Of a DNA stretch of 64,000 nucleotides, positions 43,651-55,632 are shown piece by piece. A model generated the notes under the pieces. That model was not told the origin of the DNA. It searched no databases and worked only from the letters and a program-made list of their open reading frames with translations. Source of the stretch: Thelephora terrestris (lineage: Eukaryota; Basidiomycota; Agaricomycetes; Thelephorales; Thelephoraceae); assembly GCA_015956445.1 (NCBI GenBank), contig WIUZ02000025.1, positions 124,001-188,000 on the forward strand. The letters run 5' to 3'. A program made the position numbers and the translations under genes. Position 1 is the stretch's first letter. Each line of letters starts with the position of its first letter.

Positions 43651-46503
43651 ACCGCCTTGTTACGGCGTTCCAATGCCCCCACAACTAGCTCCTTCATCTT
43701 CTCCTTCTTCACACCTGAAAACAGCCCTGCTGGCAGGCTGTTATCGCCATCCGCAACCCGATGCCAAACAAGCTGTCGCCTGAGTAAGTCGTTTGTTGGT
43801 TGTGATGCCGGCAGTGAACCAAATTCGTGAAGATTGAGGATTGGTTTGAACCCTTCAAGCATCCAAGACTCTTCCACTTTTCTCTCTTCCCTCAACTTTG
43901 CACGTCTCTCTGCTTCCCTTTGTTCCTCCTCAACAGCTTCCTTGTCTGCCATGGCTTGTGCTTGCCTTTCCTTTGATGGGAGCTTTGCGGCGTCCAGCTC
44001 TCTTGCCCTGCGACGGGTGAACGCAAGATCCTCTTCTCCAAGACTGTGATTGAACTTGAGAAGGCCAGGTCCACTGAGCTGGACCTGCATTCGTGCGTTC
44101 TTTTGGTGGGTCCTCATCCTAGGCGCTTGCCTTGACCACTGCTTGCTCATCGCGCCTGCCCCTTCATTATGGTCGTTTGTTGGAGAACGGAAAGCTAATG
44201 CCTTTTCTTCCGCAGTAAGCCCAGAGATTTCTGAATCCGGGCGAAATTCTTCCGTAAAAGCTGGCCACTTCTCACGGGCGCCCTTGAAAAATGCGACGAG
44301 CGCACGATCAAGGTGGGGGAACTTGTCTTGATGAAGCAGGATATCATCGATGATGTGCTGATTCCACTGAATTCCATAAAAGGCTCCAGTTGTATGTGAC
44401 ACAGCCTCGCCGATCAAGAGCGACAGTTCATTGATTATTGCATCGCAGTGGGTCACTAGGTCACTGTGTAATGGTCCTAGGTCCAGAGCATTCTTGTGCT
44501 CGTTGATGAGGCCATGAACCTGCATCGTGTATGGTTTGCTGACCGACTCGTGGTAGAGGGCCAGAACAGCCATTTCCGTCATCGTTTTCGGGTCCGTGAG
44601 GCCTTTCAAAATATTTGCTTCCATGTGGTTTGGTCCTGCTGCTCTCCTCTTCTTCATTCTGTGCTGATTGACAAAGTCAACATATAGATCTGGGTGTTGA
44701 ATAATCTCGGCAGCTGCGTCGCCGTAGCATTGGTACCGAACGTTCGAGGTGTCCGGGAAAGCGATCGGTCGTCCCAGGTGGTCTTCTGTATATATCCGGA
44801 ATTCCTCGGAACATCCCTTTCCCTCGTCCTTGTTGTTCACCAGAGCACCGACAAGGCTTGCTACCTTGACCGCACCCCCAACCGCTTGGTCTGCATCATT
44901 GTCCCCATTGTCTTTGGCCGCAAGTTCCTCCGCCTCCTGCACTCGGCTTAACAACTTCACCGGTCCATCCAAGCCCTCCTCCTTCCAGAACTTTGCCATA
45001 AAAACGGCTCCAGCCTTGAAGGTATTCAGGTCCTTGTGCATGGCACACCAGCTGTCAATGAAAAGAAGCTCAATTTGGCGCTCGGGCTCAGGCAAGCTGG
45101 CAAGATCCATCTCTCCAAAGTGGCACCAGGTGTCCTCGACCAGACATCCAAGGAATTGTAATTGATCCTCAAGTGGCAACCTCCCAACCTTCCCACCCCC
45201 CCATTCCACCCAGCACGTCCATCAACTTCTCTGTCATCACCGCCTCCACCTCTTCCGATGGCCTCGATGACATCGCTCCAATTCCATGAAACCTCACAAC
45301 CGCCTCATGCTTCTGCTTGCGGAGGTCCTTTGCAAGCTTTTTCTGGTCGGCCGCATGGTCCCCTGTGTAGCCGGTAAGTTTGTGAACGATTTCATCGGCA
45401 GTCATTGGACTCTCCCTCCCAGATGGGCTGTCGTTATGGATCTTCACAATGTCGTTGAAGAGGGTGAGCCAATTCCCGAGTTGGGTCGAAGACTTGTGAT
45501 TCACTTCTCGGGTCGAAGCGAGGAATTGGCGAAAGGGAACACCGGCTGTGACACCGACAACATTTTGCTCGAAGGGTACAGGTGGAAAGGTGGAGAAACA
45601 GGATCCAATGCTGACGCCCTTGCACGACGTGCCGTCTCCACTTGCCGTCCATGCTTGTTATACACGCAGGATTGAACATTAGTTCAATGTCAATTAACTA
45701 GACAGTAAAAATTATATACTGACACGGTGCTCGGTGGAAGAGTTCCCCAGCACATAGAAACGCCTTGACGTAAGCTTCCACCAGTATTTGACGAACAGAG
45801 CGGTCACTGATTGTCTGTTTTTGGGCGTTGCTGTCGGGTTCACTACCACCATCCCCAGCGATGAGACTGTGTCGGACCCTCTCGATCACTTGTGGGACTT
45901 TTTCGGTCGGGACTCCGTCAAGGGAAACGAGCTCAACAACAAGGTCGCGGACCCAATCCTCAATCCGACCATCAGGACGTTTGACCGTTCTGGTGTTGAC
46001 GGTCTCGAACCGCTTTCGGACCCTGTCGACCGCCTTTTCGACAGCATGGGAACGTGTTTCCTCGGCCCGATCACATCTCATCCTCAACCGGTGGACGCCC
46101 CGTTGGAGAGAGGTGATCCTCTCGTTCAGCTCTGAACAATGTGTTGTAGACTTTTGGAGCTCCTCCTCTTTGCTCTCGAGTGCATTTGATAAGTCAGTTA
46201 TCGTTGACTGTTTTGAACTAAGTTTTTCCTGAAGCCGAGCGACCTCGCGGATCTCTCAGCCTGCACACCCTCTTTCTTGCCCGCCGAAGGACCCACCTGG
46301 TTCTCTGTGCCGACAAGCACCTTCTTGCTCTGCTCTGCATCTGCCTCAGCTGCGTGTATCTGTTTCTTCTGCTGATAGATCGTCTTGCTCATGTCCTCTA
46401 GGGAGGCAGCTTGATATGCGATCGGGTCGGAGCGTGATGTGTGAAGCATAGCAATATGTCGCTTTTGGGCTTCGGAGCGGTGTTTTCGGGGTTTGCGAGA
46501 CAT
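43506..46503 (-). CDS. Transposon-associated conserved basidiomycete protein (DDE-transposase-like)
   Basis: ATG at 46501-46503 (MSRKPRKHRSEAQKRH). In order come a coiled-coil N-terminal region, a helical region (GRIEDWVRDLVVELVSLDGV, ~45960; ISDRSVRQILVEAYVKAFL, ~45780), GDGTSCKG (~45620), IDSWCAMHKDLNTF (~45040), FPDTSNVRYQCYGDAAAEI (~44730), KNALDLGPLHSDL (~44480) and SPTNDHNEGAGAM (~44180). An E/R-rich coil and acidic tail end at 43506. This order matches a large family often found with basidiomycete transposons. An Asp in GDGTS, a CxxH motif and a late NDxxEG resemble a DDE-type core, but the superfamily (perhaps KDZ-like) is not established. Introns are needed near 46200 and 45690. A one-base frame change near the G-run at 45193-45203 may be a lesion or an intron. 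Confidence 0.62.
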
Positions 46504-47228
46504 GGTTGCAGCGAGGATGTCGTTCGGAAGGAACATTGTGCTTACACCCCTGTCGGGCGGAGAATCTTCACCAGACTCGATCGCTGGGCTGAAGGGGTTC
46601 GCAGTGCGAGCCTCAATTTCTGGCGATTGAGGTCCTTTTCCTCCGAAGTGCAACCATGAAATAAAGCTTTGTTGCGCCTCCTCATGCTCTATGTTTTTTG
46701 ATTTGGTATTTTGTACAGTAGTCCCAATAAATTTAGTTTCGAAATATGCGGCACCAACTGGGTGTGTGAGAATTCACGCGCGGAATCAAAATTTGGCAGC
46801 GGGTTGCCGGTCCCCAGTAGATGGGGTGGCAGATAGACGGACACGTGACTCGTTGCGATTCTCGATTGCACCTCAAAACACTAAGGCAGCGAATGCATCC
46901 GAGTCCCGTCTGCCAATGGGAAGACTTTCGTCCCTCGCCAGTAACTCTCTCCTTCTCCTAGTTCAAGTTGCATTGCCTTGCTCATGTTTATCCGCCTAAG
47001 TTCCACTTCCCGAGGGTCACCAGGCGTATCCTTCCTCAACTCACGGATGCGACCGTCACTCATCCCAACGTTACACCCGCTGGTCTTTCACAGCCATGTA
47101 CTTGAGCTTTCTCTTACGCGGGGTTTTTCGTGGTACCGCACCCTTTGTAGAATGTGGGTGCTACAGAAGCAGCTATCGAGGGCATCCCAGAAGTAGCCAT
47201 TGCGGACTGATTTCCCCGAAGTAACGCG
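46504..47228. other. Spacer upstream of the transposon-associated gene
   Basis: No gene recognised. 46733-46830 resembles 61446-61540 over about 95 bases (shared TTTGGC...CCGGTCCCC blocks), a dispersed repeat of unknown type. The stretch ends at the target copy acgcg of unit D2. Confidence 0.5.
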
Positions 47229-47766
47229 TGTCAGGGCCACTCTACCCCAACTACTACCAGTGCACTGAGCCGACTCCGCAGAGTACTCACTAGTCCAACT
47301 AGCTTGTGAGAGAACGATCATGTCTCTATTCTTCCAGTAGGTTGTCCGAGGTCACTACAAGTCAGATCGAAATCCTAAAGAAAAACCCAACCTAAACCGT
47401 ACTTCGTTCGGTTTAACAAGCAAGGGTTTATCCCTACAACAGGATTGATGACTCCACCAGTTGATCGACTGGACGCTCGAGGTGTTCTAATATGACTGCT
47501 GGGAGTCTATAGTTACGAGGCGCAGTTGACGCACAGAGCGGGAGGGAGAGCAGATGGGGGATGTCTTGGATCAAACAAGAAACTCTGACTTGTCCTTAAC
47601 TGCAACTGGGCTGAGAAGGGCAGAGGATTTCCTGAGGTAACAAAACTGAGGTACTACGATACAGCCACAGTTGCTACTTATACTAAAGGAGTGGCCATGA
47701 CGTCAATACCCTAATATACCCTTATCAAGTCCAGAACAAAGGGAGATAAGGAGTGTGAGAACACTA

Positions 47767-47938
47767 CATCAGAATAGGTGGCAGCGACATTATTTGTCGA
47801 TTATTTCACCTTATTCACCTTTTCATCGGTTATTTCGTGATTGTTTGATGTAGGTCAAAAGGTTAGGTAAGGAATAACCTCAAATAACTTCAAATAACCT
47901 CACATAACTTCGATAATCTGGTGCCACCTTTTCTGATG
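47767..47938. mobile_element. 172-bp MITE with TA target duplication
   Basis: Terminal inverted repeats CATCAGAATAGGTGGCA and TGCCACCTTTTCTGATG match at 16 of 17 positions. TA is duplicated at 47765-47766 and 47939-47940. The empty site is seen in D1, where this stretch is absent. TA duplication points to a Tc1/mariner-type non-autonomous element. Confidence 0.9.
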
Positions 47939-48803
47939 TAAGTAAGGGAAGCAAACAAAGGTGACGTGTGGGAGAATAAAGGACAAAGGGCCTTACTAGC
48001 GTGTGAAGGATTGCATAAAAGATAAGAAATGTCCGCATGAAACATAGGGGTAAAGATAACACTAGTCCTAAACGAAATAGGGGCATGAGTCATGAAAGTT
48101 CGTACCTGAATCTAGACCACACCCAAGGGTCAGGTGAGCACCGTCTCTGAGCTTCTGCGATTGGCTAGAGATCGAAGGAACTCTACACATCCCTTGTTGT
48201 CGGTAGGTGGTATGATACCAACGGACAGGCAGTAACTTGGGCGTTGCAGCCGTAATCGCTTGATCAGACCCAGTCTTGATTAGGCATAGCACCTGGGAAT
48301 ATCGTTCTTCCTAAGTGGCACCAGGGATTATATTCTTCGGCCGCCGTTCTCGGCTCGGGCCTACTCTGCTTCCAAAGCACAACTAGATCAGATAGGGTTA
48401 CTATCCGATTAGAAGCACAGTGTCCAAATGTTGATACCCCGTGCCCACGTGTGTGTTCCAGGGTCCAGGGTTGTTCGTAATCGTAAAGTCATGAGGGGTC
48501 GTAAAAGGGGTTCGTGATGTCATAAAGGGGTCATCAGGGTCTTGAGACCTATTTTTAGTGCACACGTGTTCTAAGCGTTCCGGAACGAAGTTCTTCCAAG
48601 GCCGTCCCGCGGGCCGAGGTGTCAGCTTGATGTAGTAAGCCAACGATGATGGTACAGGGGCGGAAGTTGATGTGACCCGGACCAATGAGGTTCGTCAAGG
48701 TAGGTCACGTGAAGGATCACCAATCTAGGCTATAAGAAGGACGTCTTCTTGGAGCCATCCTTGATCAGCAACACCAGCAACTTCCCCATCATCTTACCAA
48801 AAC

Positions 48804-51496
48804 ATGTCCTTCCCCAACAACCATACCTACAAAGTTGCCAACGGCATCTCCACCATCTCTCGCATCGACCGTCGTGCCGCCGCTCGCAAGTCCTACGCCT
48901 GTGCAGCTGGGACTCCCTATACCACAGATGACCAGGTATGGGGGAGACCTAGAGCTTCGTGTGTTTGCACTAACGCCTTCCTCTAGGTAGAGGTACGTTC
49001 TTTAGGGCGTTAATGTCCAACTAACGGCTTCTAGATCTTGGGGGTCGTCACGGAGGTGAACGCCGAACGTCTCAGGGAGACGATCCCTCATTTGATGGGA
49101 TTGACCTGGGATGATGAGCTCTGGGTCCGTACGATCATTGCCGAGAAAGTGGCCTTCCAGATGAGGGGTAGGTTCGGGGAGTTGGAGCATCCGATCAAGA
49201 AGGAGCTCTGGTACACCCTGCAGAGGGGAATCTACGATCAGGACCTATTGGAGCACGGAGCTACTGTTCCTCGGGCCATCTGCCATGCTACCGCTTTCAC
49301 TAGTCTCTTGTGGTCGCTCGTTCGGGAAGGAGAAAGCCGGGTAGGTTTTCTGTCTGAATATTCGAGTATGACTCTCGACTAACCAGACTGCCTAGGTTGA
49401 ACGATTGGAGCGCGAAGTAAAGGAAGCGAAGGCAGACGTCCTTCGTTTGTCAGCGGAGGGTCTTCAAATGAAGGAGACCTTGGCTGCCTTTCAACAGGGA
49501 ACGAACGAGGCGTTGGAGGCAATGGTCGCCAACCATCAGGAGTTGATCGCCGGGTTGAAGGTTAGGGACAACAACATCAAAGGGGCGTTGGCCAGGAGAG
49601 ACGAAAAGGTTGTCTTTCAGCCTTTGCAGTTTGTGCAATAACTGAAAGACCTTCTAGATGGAAGAACTCGAGAACGTGGTGGCCGTGTTGACAGCGCAGG
49701 TCGAGTCCTTGCAGGACAAGACCTGCAACTGTAAGGAGGGTCCCAAATTGGTTGGTCAGGGGACAGCTGATGTTCCGTTCGAGTTGGAGTACGCCGACGA
49801 GGTGGTACTCCCATCGCCTAACCCGTCGTCCTATGCGACGCCTCCGATCGAGAACTCAGTTCCCGTCCCGACTCCCGGTCCGGCTTCGACTTTGGCTGCA
49901 TCCGACAAGGAGAACTGTGGGCGCTGCGTCTTGCAGCCGATCCATCAGTTGGTGAAGATCGAGGACGAGGTCATGGAGGTTGACCGAGCTGAAGATGCTC
50001 CGAGGGTCGCCGAGGTACGTCCGGTGACTAAGGGGCAACGATGCAAACGCTCTCGACGCCGTCCTGCTCATCGTATGACCGCGTCGGCTAATCCTTACCC
50101 TCGACCAGTTGAGTCAGATGGTGACCAATCTGGTCGAGGTGAGGAGCGAGGGTTCCGATATCGGGTCCACCGTCCTTACCGACAGGTCGAGTCTGAGATC
50201 CAACTCCAACACCAGCTTCGCCTCGCAAGACAGGATCCCACCCAGGGGTCCGATGAGGGAGACGGAGGGTCGCTCGCCGACTACGTCGATAGTGCTGCCG
50301 AGCAGTCACCCGGTGATGGAGATGTGGGACCAGGTGTTCAGCAGTTCGCACTGGGGACAAGGGCACAAATACCCAGTGGGTACATGCTGAACACATTGAG
50401 ATTACAGTCAACAAGTGATCACAATGTACCCAGTGGGGAAAATTTGAATACATTCAAAATGTGCCAGGCTATGTGAATCCATTGTGCCCACTGGGTACAT
50501 TTTGATTGTGATCACAATGTACTCAGCAATGTGATCTCGATGTGCCCAGTGGGCACATTTTGATTGCAATCACAATGTACACATCAATGTGAACTCAATG
50601 TGCCTGCTGCGCACATTTTAATTTCTTTCACAATGTTCCCATCAATGTGTTCCCAATGTACCCAGCTCATTACATAATAGTTTCTTTCACAATGTTGTCC
50701 ACAATGTGTCCAGCATGTGGCTGAGCCACTCATTCAAAATTCTTTCAAAGATTACCCAGTGATGTGTCCATAATGTCCCCAGGGGGTTCTTTTTGAAGTA
50801 ATCACAATGTAATCTCAATATTGTTCAATTTCATCATGAACTTTCAAAGAAATCACTATGTGTATGGCTGTACACATTCTAGACACATCACTGGATACTT
50901 TGTGAAAGAAGTTTGAATGAGTGGCTCAGCCACATGCTGGACACATTGTGGACAACATTATGAAAGAAACTATTATGTAATGAGCTGGGTACATTGGGAA
51001 CACATTGATGGGAACATTGTGAAAGAAATTAAAATGTGCACAGCAGGCACATTGAGTTCACATTGATGTGTACATTGTGATCACAATCAAAATGTGCCCA
51101 GTGGGCACATTGAGATAACATTGATGGGTACATTGTGATTGCAATCAAAATGTGCCCACTGGGCACATTGGATTCACATGGCCAGGCACATTTTGAATGT
51201 ATTCAAATTTCCCCCGCTGGGCACATTGTGATCACTTGTTGACTGTGATCACAATGTGTTCAGCATGTACCCACTGGGTATTTGACCCCTTGTCCCCAGT
51301 GTCGGTGACATCTGGGAGGCTGATCGGTCCGCTAGAAGGCATCTCTTCCTATCGGCTTGAACTGGTCGTTCAGCTGAGTGCCGAAGACGGTGACGCCATG
51401 TTCGGGGAGGTCCTTGCGAGGAGGGGCCAGCACTACGATCTCCGGGATGGACAGTTGATGACCTTCAGGCCTGCCGTAGATAGAGTCGACTTTTGA
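48804..51496 (+). CDS. Reverse-strand coiled-coil gene in LTR-type unit D2, cut by MITE E3
   Basis: ATG at 48804, ~75 bases after a TATAAG-like box (48729-48735). The exon blocks are about 48804-48933, 49035-49340, 49396-49608 and 49658 onward. They encode a basic N-terminus, a conserved region with KELWYTLQRGIYDQDLLEHG, a heptad-rich coil, and a second coil followed by a proline-rich, then acidic, region. The last exon is interrupted by E3 (50349-51301), with coding similarity resuming at 51302 and ending at 51496. It is the counterpart of 14179-15918 in D1. Function unknown. Confidence 0.55.
50349..51301. mobile_element. CACTG foldback MITE E3
   Basis: 953 bp. Ends CACTGGGGACAAGGG and reverse complement. 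The 3-bp duplication is tcg (50346-50348 and 51302-51304). Long arms of repeated ATGTGCCCAGTGGGCACATT-like palindromes. No coding. It is inserted in the last exon of the D2 reverse-strand gene, so it is younger than D2. Confidence 0.9.
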
Positions 51497-51682
51497 GGAC
51501 GTTGTATAAGCATTAGTATAGCCATGTTGTTCCGTATTGCCGTGAATGTATGCGCGTTTGTGTGTTTTGAAAGATTGGTGGGAAGGATAAGGAGTGTGAA
51601 GCATTCAAAACATAAGAAGTGGTAAGAAGAGTTTGAAGAAAGAGCGTGTTATAAAAAGTTTAAAAATACCATGTTCCTGACA

Positions 51683-52688
51683 ACGCGGCATTGGGGTTCC
51701 ATGTTTTCTTCGTTCGTCTCCCTTGATTTATCACGTCTCCTGGACCATCAACCTACTTCGCACCTCATCGAACTCAGACGATTTGCCGATGGGCTCTGAT
51801 GCTACGAGAAAAGTCATTCGTGCGTACTGCCCTTTCTCTCTGCATCGACGGTGGATCGCCAAGGAAGTTTATCATCACGTGCCTGGCCCAGCCACAATTC
51901 GCACTATCGGTCAATATCAAGCCATTCCAATATTGGTATCGGCAAAAGGGCACAACCTTGTACGAACACGGCTTCAGGTGATTATGATCTCCATAACAAG
52001 GAGGAGCGGCAGAAGATTCCGGGAACAAGTACATAGTTGTCCTTGACCATTCCATCAAGCGCAATCGCACGTACTGGGGAATGGTCAGAAAATGACGTGT
52101 ATGTTATATGCGAGCAAAAACGCATGACAAAAATAGAGATAAATACACAACAAAATTCTGTCCAAGTGTGAGACAGAGAAGGCGCAGTGGGTAGCTCGTG
52201 CCAAAGGCATCAGAAGGTAGAGCCACTCGGGACCTCCTTGACCAATCGGCGGCCGTTATGGACACGGGGCACCCGCCTGAAGCCGTATGCCTTCAAATTG
52301 CATGTGAAGTCCTTCTCAAGCACACGCCGATTACGGGGAATGGTGTCGATTCAGAGCGTCAGTGATAACGCAGCTTCTCGTCCTGGCGCTCAGAACTGAA
52401 TACAGCAGGCGCAGAAGTGATCACGTTCCACTTTGTCTTTGCGTTCATGCCCAGGGTTGACCGTAATTCGATGTTGACGGCGAGTTGGTACGGCGGCTCC
52501 TAGGGCATGCGGTAGCGACGAGGCAACATAGATCTCAACGATCCGATATGTACAACATCAATCTACCCGCCTCTCTCCCCACGCGCTTTACACGAACATT
52601 TTTTGTGCCGTACACTCCCCACTCTTTCACGCCCAAGGGGTTTTTTTTTTGCTTCGGCAGTTCGGGCAGCGCACGCGAAAGCTCCACC
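51683..52688. other. Gene-free stretch between D2 and E4
   Basis: About 1 kb of mixed-composition sequence with short frames on both strands, none with a recognisable motif. Possibly a decayed coding region, but nothing can be supported. Confidence 0.4.
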
Positions 52689-53189
52689 CACTGGGGGCAG
52701 GGGCGCCTGAAATCGGTGATTACATCTTGATTACATGATGAGTTCATGTGCACTTTTCAATAATTGTAAATGCCAATTCCAGGTTAATTACATTTCAAAT
52801 GTTACCTTGACATGTAATTCAACTGTTGCCACCAACTCCATTTTAAATGTTCTCAAAATGTTCCCAAGCAATGTTTCCTGAATGTGCCCAGTGAGTACAT
52901 TGTAAAAACATCTCATGTTTTTGAGCGCATTTAGATTACATCTCGGATGATTGAAGAACATGTTGACTACATTGCAGTATCATTTTTGCCAACGGGTAAA
53001 AAACATCCCAGTAACATTTTTTGAGAACATTTCAAATGGAATTGGTGGACATTGGCTAGATTACATGACAAGGTAACATTTGAAATGTAATCAACGTGGA
53101 ATCAGCAATTACAATTATTGAAAAGTGCACATGAACTCACCATGTAATCAAGATGTAATCACCAATTCCAGGTGCCCCTGCCCCCAGTG
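52689..53189. mobile_element. CACTG foldback MITE E4
   Basis: 501 bp. Ends CACTGGGGGCAGGGGCGCCT and GGTGCCCCTGCCCCCAGTG. The 3-bp duplication is acc (52686-52688 and 53190-53192). The interior has TGTAATC/GATTACA motifs in inverted order. It is the full-length relative of the half copy E1. Confidence 0.9.
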
Positions 53190-53412
53190 ACCCTACATCC
53201 GAATCGTTATCCACTCTCGGAAGTATTATCTAATCCAAACCGGCAGCAACAGTGATTATTGCATAACTCACGATTCGTTCACTTGAGCCCAAACAGCAAT
53301 CTGGAGAGCCGAGCAGCAAGGACTTTTCCGTCTGATGGGATCAAAGTGGAAGGCGATCACAGATTACGATTCGAAGTTTCAAATACGGGGGAGCGAGTGC
53401 AAGGAAGTGATA

Positions 53413-54599
53413 CAGCTGTTTGCGTTTCGATAGGCCTATTCGTACAGAATTAGGCCCCGCTTTTTTATTTATGTTTCGATGGTATTGGAGCCCGGCACCC
53501 CGGCATGACGCAGATGCCAGGGGTAGCCGCGCGATGCCGGGCCAATCACACAATGCTGGCTCAGGCCTCACATCGTCACTCGCTCCCGTTTTCATACCAG
53601 TCCCAAGAAAATTCCAGTACTTGCCTGAAATTGACCACTAGCTGCCGAAAACCTTAAAGACTAGAAACCGAGCAGATTAGACGAAGTTACGACCAGCCGC
53701 AGACCGATGTGCAAACCGGCCGGTGCCACGATCATCGATGCCGGGGTGCCGCGGAGTAGTTGACGGGGTGTCCGTTCTCGTAGGCAGGGCACCCTTTGGC
53801 AGGGATTCCTTGCTAGCTGGAGGTGCAACTCGGTCTGCCCCCCGGGGGGAACCAGAAGCCACCTGGATTGCCTTGACCTCCAGTACTACGGGTAGAGCTA
53901 GGGAGCTAGGGGGGGGATTGGGATTGTCGTTGGCCTTCGGGCAGGTACGCTTTCCATCGCTCTGCTGCGGCCGAAAGGCGGGCGGGCCTTTCCCCCCTTG
54001 TCAGCTCTCGCGTATGACTCATTGCGGGGTCCCTTCCCTCTTCCCGACTTTCCCCTATCCTTCCCGGTTTCCGCCGTCACCCAGATTCCCACGGACATTA
54101 AATGGGAGGCAACCGACCTGTGTTCGGTCATCGGTCTCGACTTCTCGCGCGAGAGCTTTTCTCATTGTACGGACTTAGCGGTGTGCGGCAACGTCAATCC
54201 CGCGTGTCGGACGTTCGATTCTTTTCACTTCCCTTTCCTCCCCCCCAGCGGTTGGAACCGCACCCTTTGAATGCTACCTCCACCTTCCCATTCATTGTCG
54301 ATAGTTCCTACTCCCCCCTCTCCTTCCCATTCCCCCCCTTCCTTTTTATTTTATTAGCATTCTCGGACTTCAGCCTAAAACAGAAATCAGGGTGTAGCGT
54401 TGTCTCCACTCTCCCCAATCCGCAATATTCTTAATTGGTAGAATACGCGATGTACGTAGGTCACTCTTAGAAACTTATGGTTTTAAAAAAAAAAAAAAAA
54501 AAAAGATGCCGGGGTGCCGGGCCGCAATACCATCAAAACATAAATAAAAAAGCGGGGCCTAAATTTGTACGAAGAGGCCTATCGAAACGCAAACAGCCG
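53413..54599. mobile_element. Inverted-repeat element with ~95-bp arms, interrupted by a retroposon
   Basis: 53413-53506 and 54505-54599 are near-perfect reverse complements (tips CAGCTGTTTGCG and CGCAAACAGCCG; inner ends CGGCACCCCGGCAT). The interior is unrelated, and most of it is the poly(A)-tailed insert at 53752-54504. Without that insert and its target copy the element would be ~420 bp. No clear duplication at the tips. Confidence 0.78.
53752..54504 (+). mobile_element. Poly(A)-tailed retroposon (LINE/SINE-type) with 15-bp target duplication
   Basis: It ends in a run of 20 A (54485-54504). The 15-base sequence GATGCCGGGGTGCCG occurs immediately before (53737-53751) and immediately after it (54505-54519), the mark of target-primed insertion. 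The ~753-bp body has no stable open frame longer than ~150 codons and no reverse-transcriptase motif. It is either a 5'-truncated LINE 3' end, a SINE-like element or a processed transcript. Confidence 0.8.
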
Positions 54600-55632
54600 T
54601 GACGGAATTTCGAAGGAGAACGACCACCAAAGGGGGAAAATGTGAGGTAGGCTCCCTGCGTATGTCACACGAACTGCACCCACCGTGCTCCCCCTCGATT
54701 GACATCTTGCCCTATTCCCGCAGGGAGTGGGCACGGAACGGTGAGCTCGCCAAGTGTCTCGTTTGCATGTACCAGTCATGTTCGCACACCGAGCACCCGA
54801 CTAATCTTTCCAAGCACGATCTCCTCGGCTACGCTTGGGTCTTCCTCGAAAGCCATATCAAAAAGTCGTACACAATTCGTGTGCAAGTGAACAACGAAGA
54901 TGTCCAATACGGCGTCGTTGCGTATCTGCTGCCAGTGTGAAAAGAATATGATGGCCCCTCAAACTCGAGCGCTGCCTCGTTTGATACAAAGGAAAACTAG
55001 TTGGTACCCGAAATTTCGGGTGTGGGGCTGACCGGAATGATAAGCACTTTCCGCCAGAAAACTTCTCTCTAGCCTAGCCATTCGGATGACTTTTCATGTG
55101 CAGCACCTCCTGATAAACCGTCTACACTTCTGTCAAGAGGTCTGGGGAGTTGCGAAACGCAGGGCCCTGCATATCTGTGGTAAATAATTATATCTTTATC
55201 TGTGTCACATAATAATAAAAAGGTACCCATCCGCGAATTGTTTCAGGATTCGGCTAGCAGTGGTAGCACTGCTTGCTCACCGACTCCGGGGCGGCTGGGA
55301 ATCGGATGATCATTGACCGATTGATCTGATTGCCTGCGGTCATTCCCGGTCATTCGCTGGAAGGTTGACAAAGTGTTTTTACGTTTATCGCTTATGAGAG
55401 AAGTTAGCCCTATTCGGATTCTTACCAGCAACTAGAAGATGATCTAGAATCACCTTCATTTCAATTCCCTTCAACGTGGGGCTGTCATGCAACTGGAAAA
55501 CATTTCCCGCCCGGTGACTTTGTTATATAAACCGGTCGCTCTCGACCACTTTCACCCCAATCTTCACCCTGACCACTCATAGATTCACTTGCCTGTGCGT
55601 ATACAACCCACTTGAAACCAAAAATTACCGCT
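54600..55632. other. Region upstream of the kinase-like gene
   Basis: A 114-codon plus-strand frame (54599-54940, ending in YGVVAYLLPV) begins at the edge of the inverted-repeat element and has no recognisable domain. 54945-55600 is non-coding. TTATATAAACC near 55522-55532 lies ~100 bases upstream of the ATG at 55633 and is a good TATA box for the next gene. Confidence 0.5.
55522..55530 (+). promoter_or_regulatory. Probable TATA box of the kinase-like gene
   Basis: TTATATAAA, ~105 bases upstream of the start codon at 55633, with pyrimidine-rich sequence following it. Confidence 0.5.

Larger units (their letters stand above)
47229..51682 (-). mobile_element. LTR-type unit, family D, copy D2 (solo, with two inserts)
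   Basis: 4,454 bp in the orientation opposite to D1. It starts TGTCAGGGCCACTC and ends CATGTTCCTGACA on the plus strand. It is flanked by the exact 5-bp duplication acgcg (47224-47228 and 51683-51687). The extra length over D1 is explained by a 172-bp TA-type MITE (47767-47938) and CACTG MITE E3 (50349-51301). The reverse-strand gene (here plus) runs from 48804. No polymerase or integrase region. Confidence 0.87.

Noticed and set aside
53723-54434. Frames of 66-151 codons inside the poly(A)-tailed insert
   Set aside because: Overlapping on both strands in GC-rich sequence. No reverse-transcriptase or endonuclease motif.
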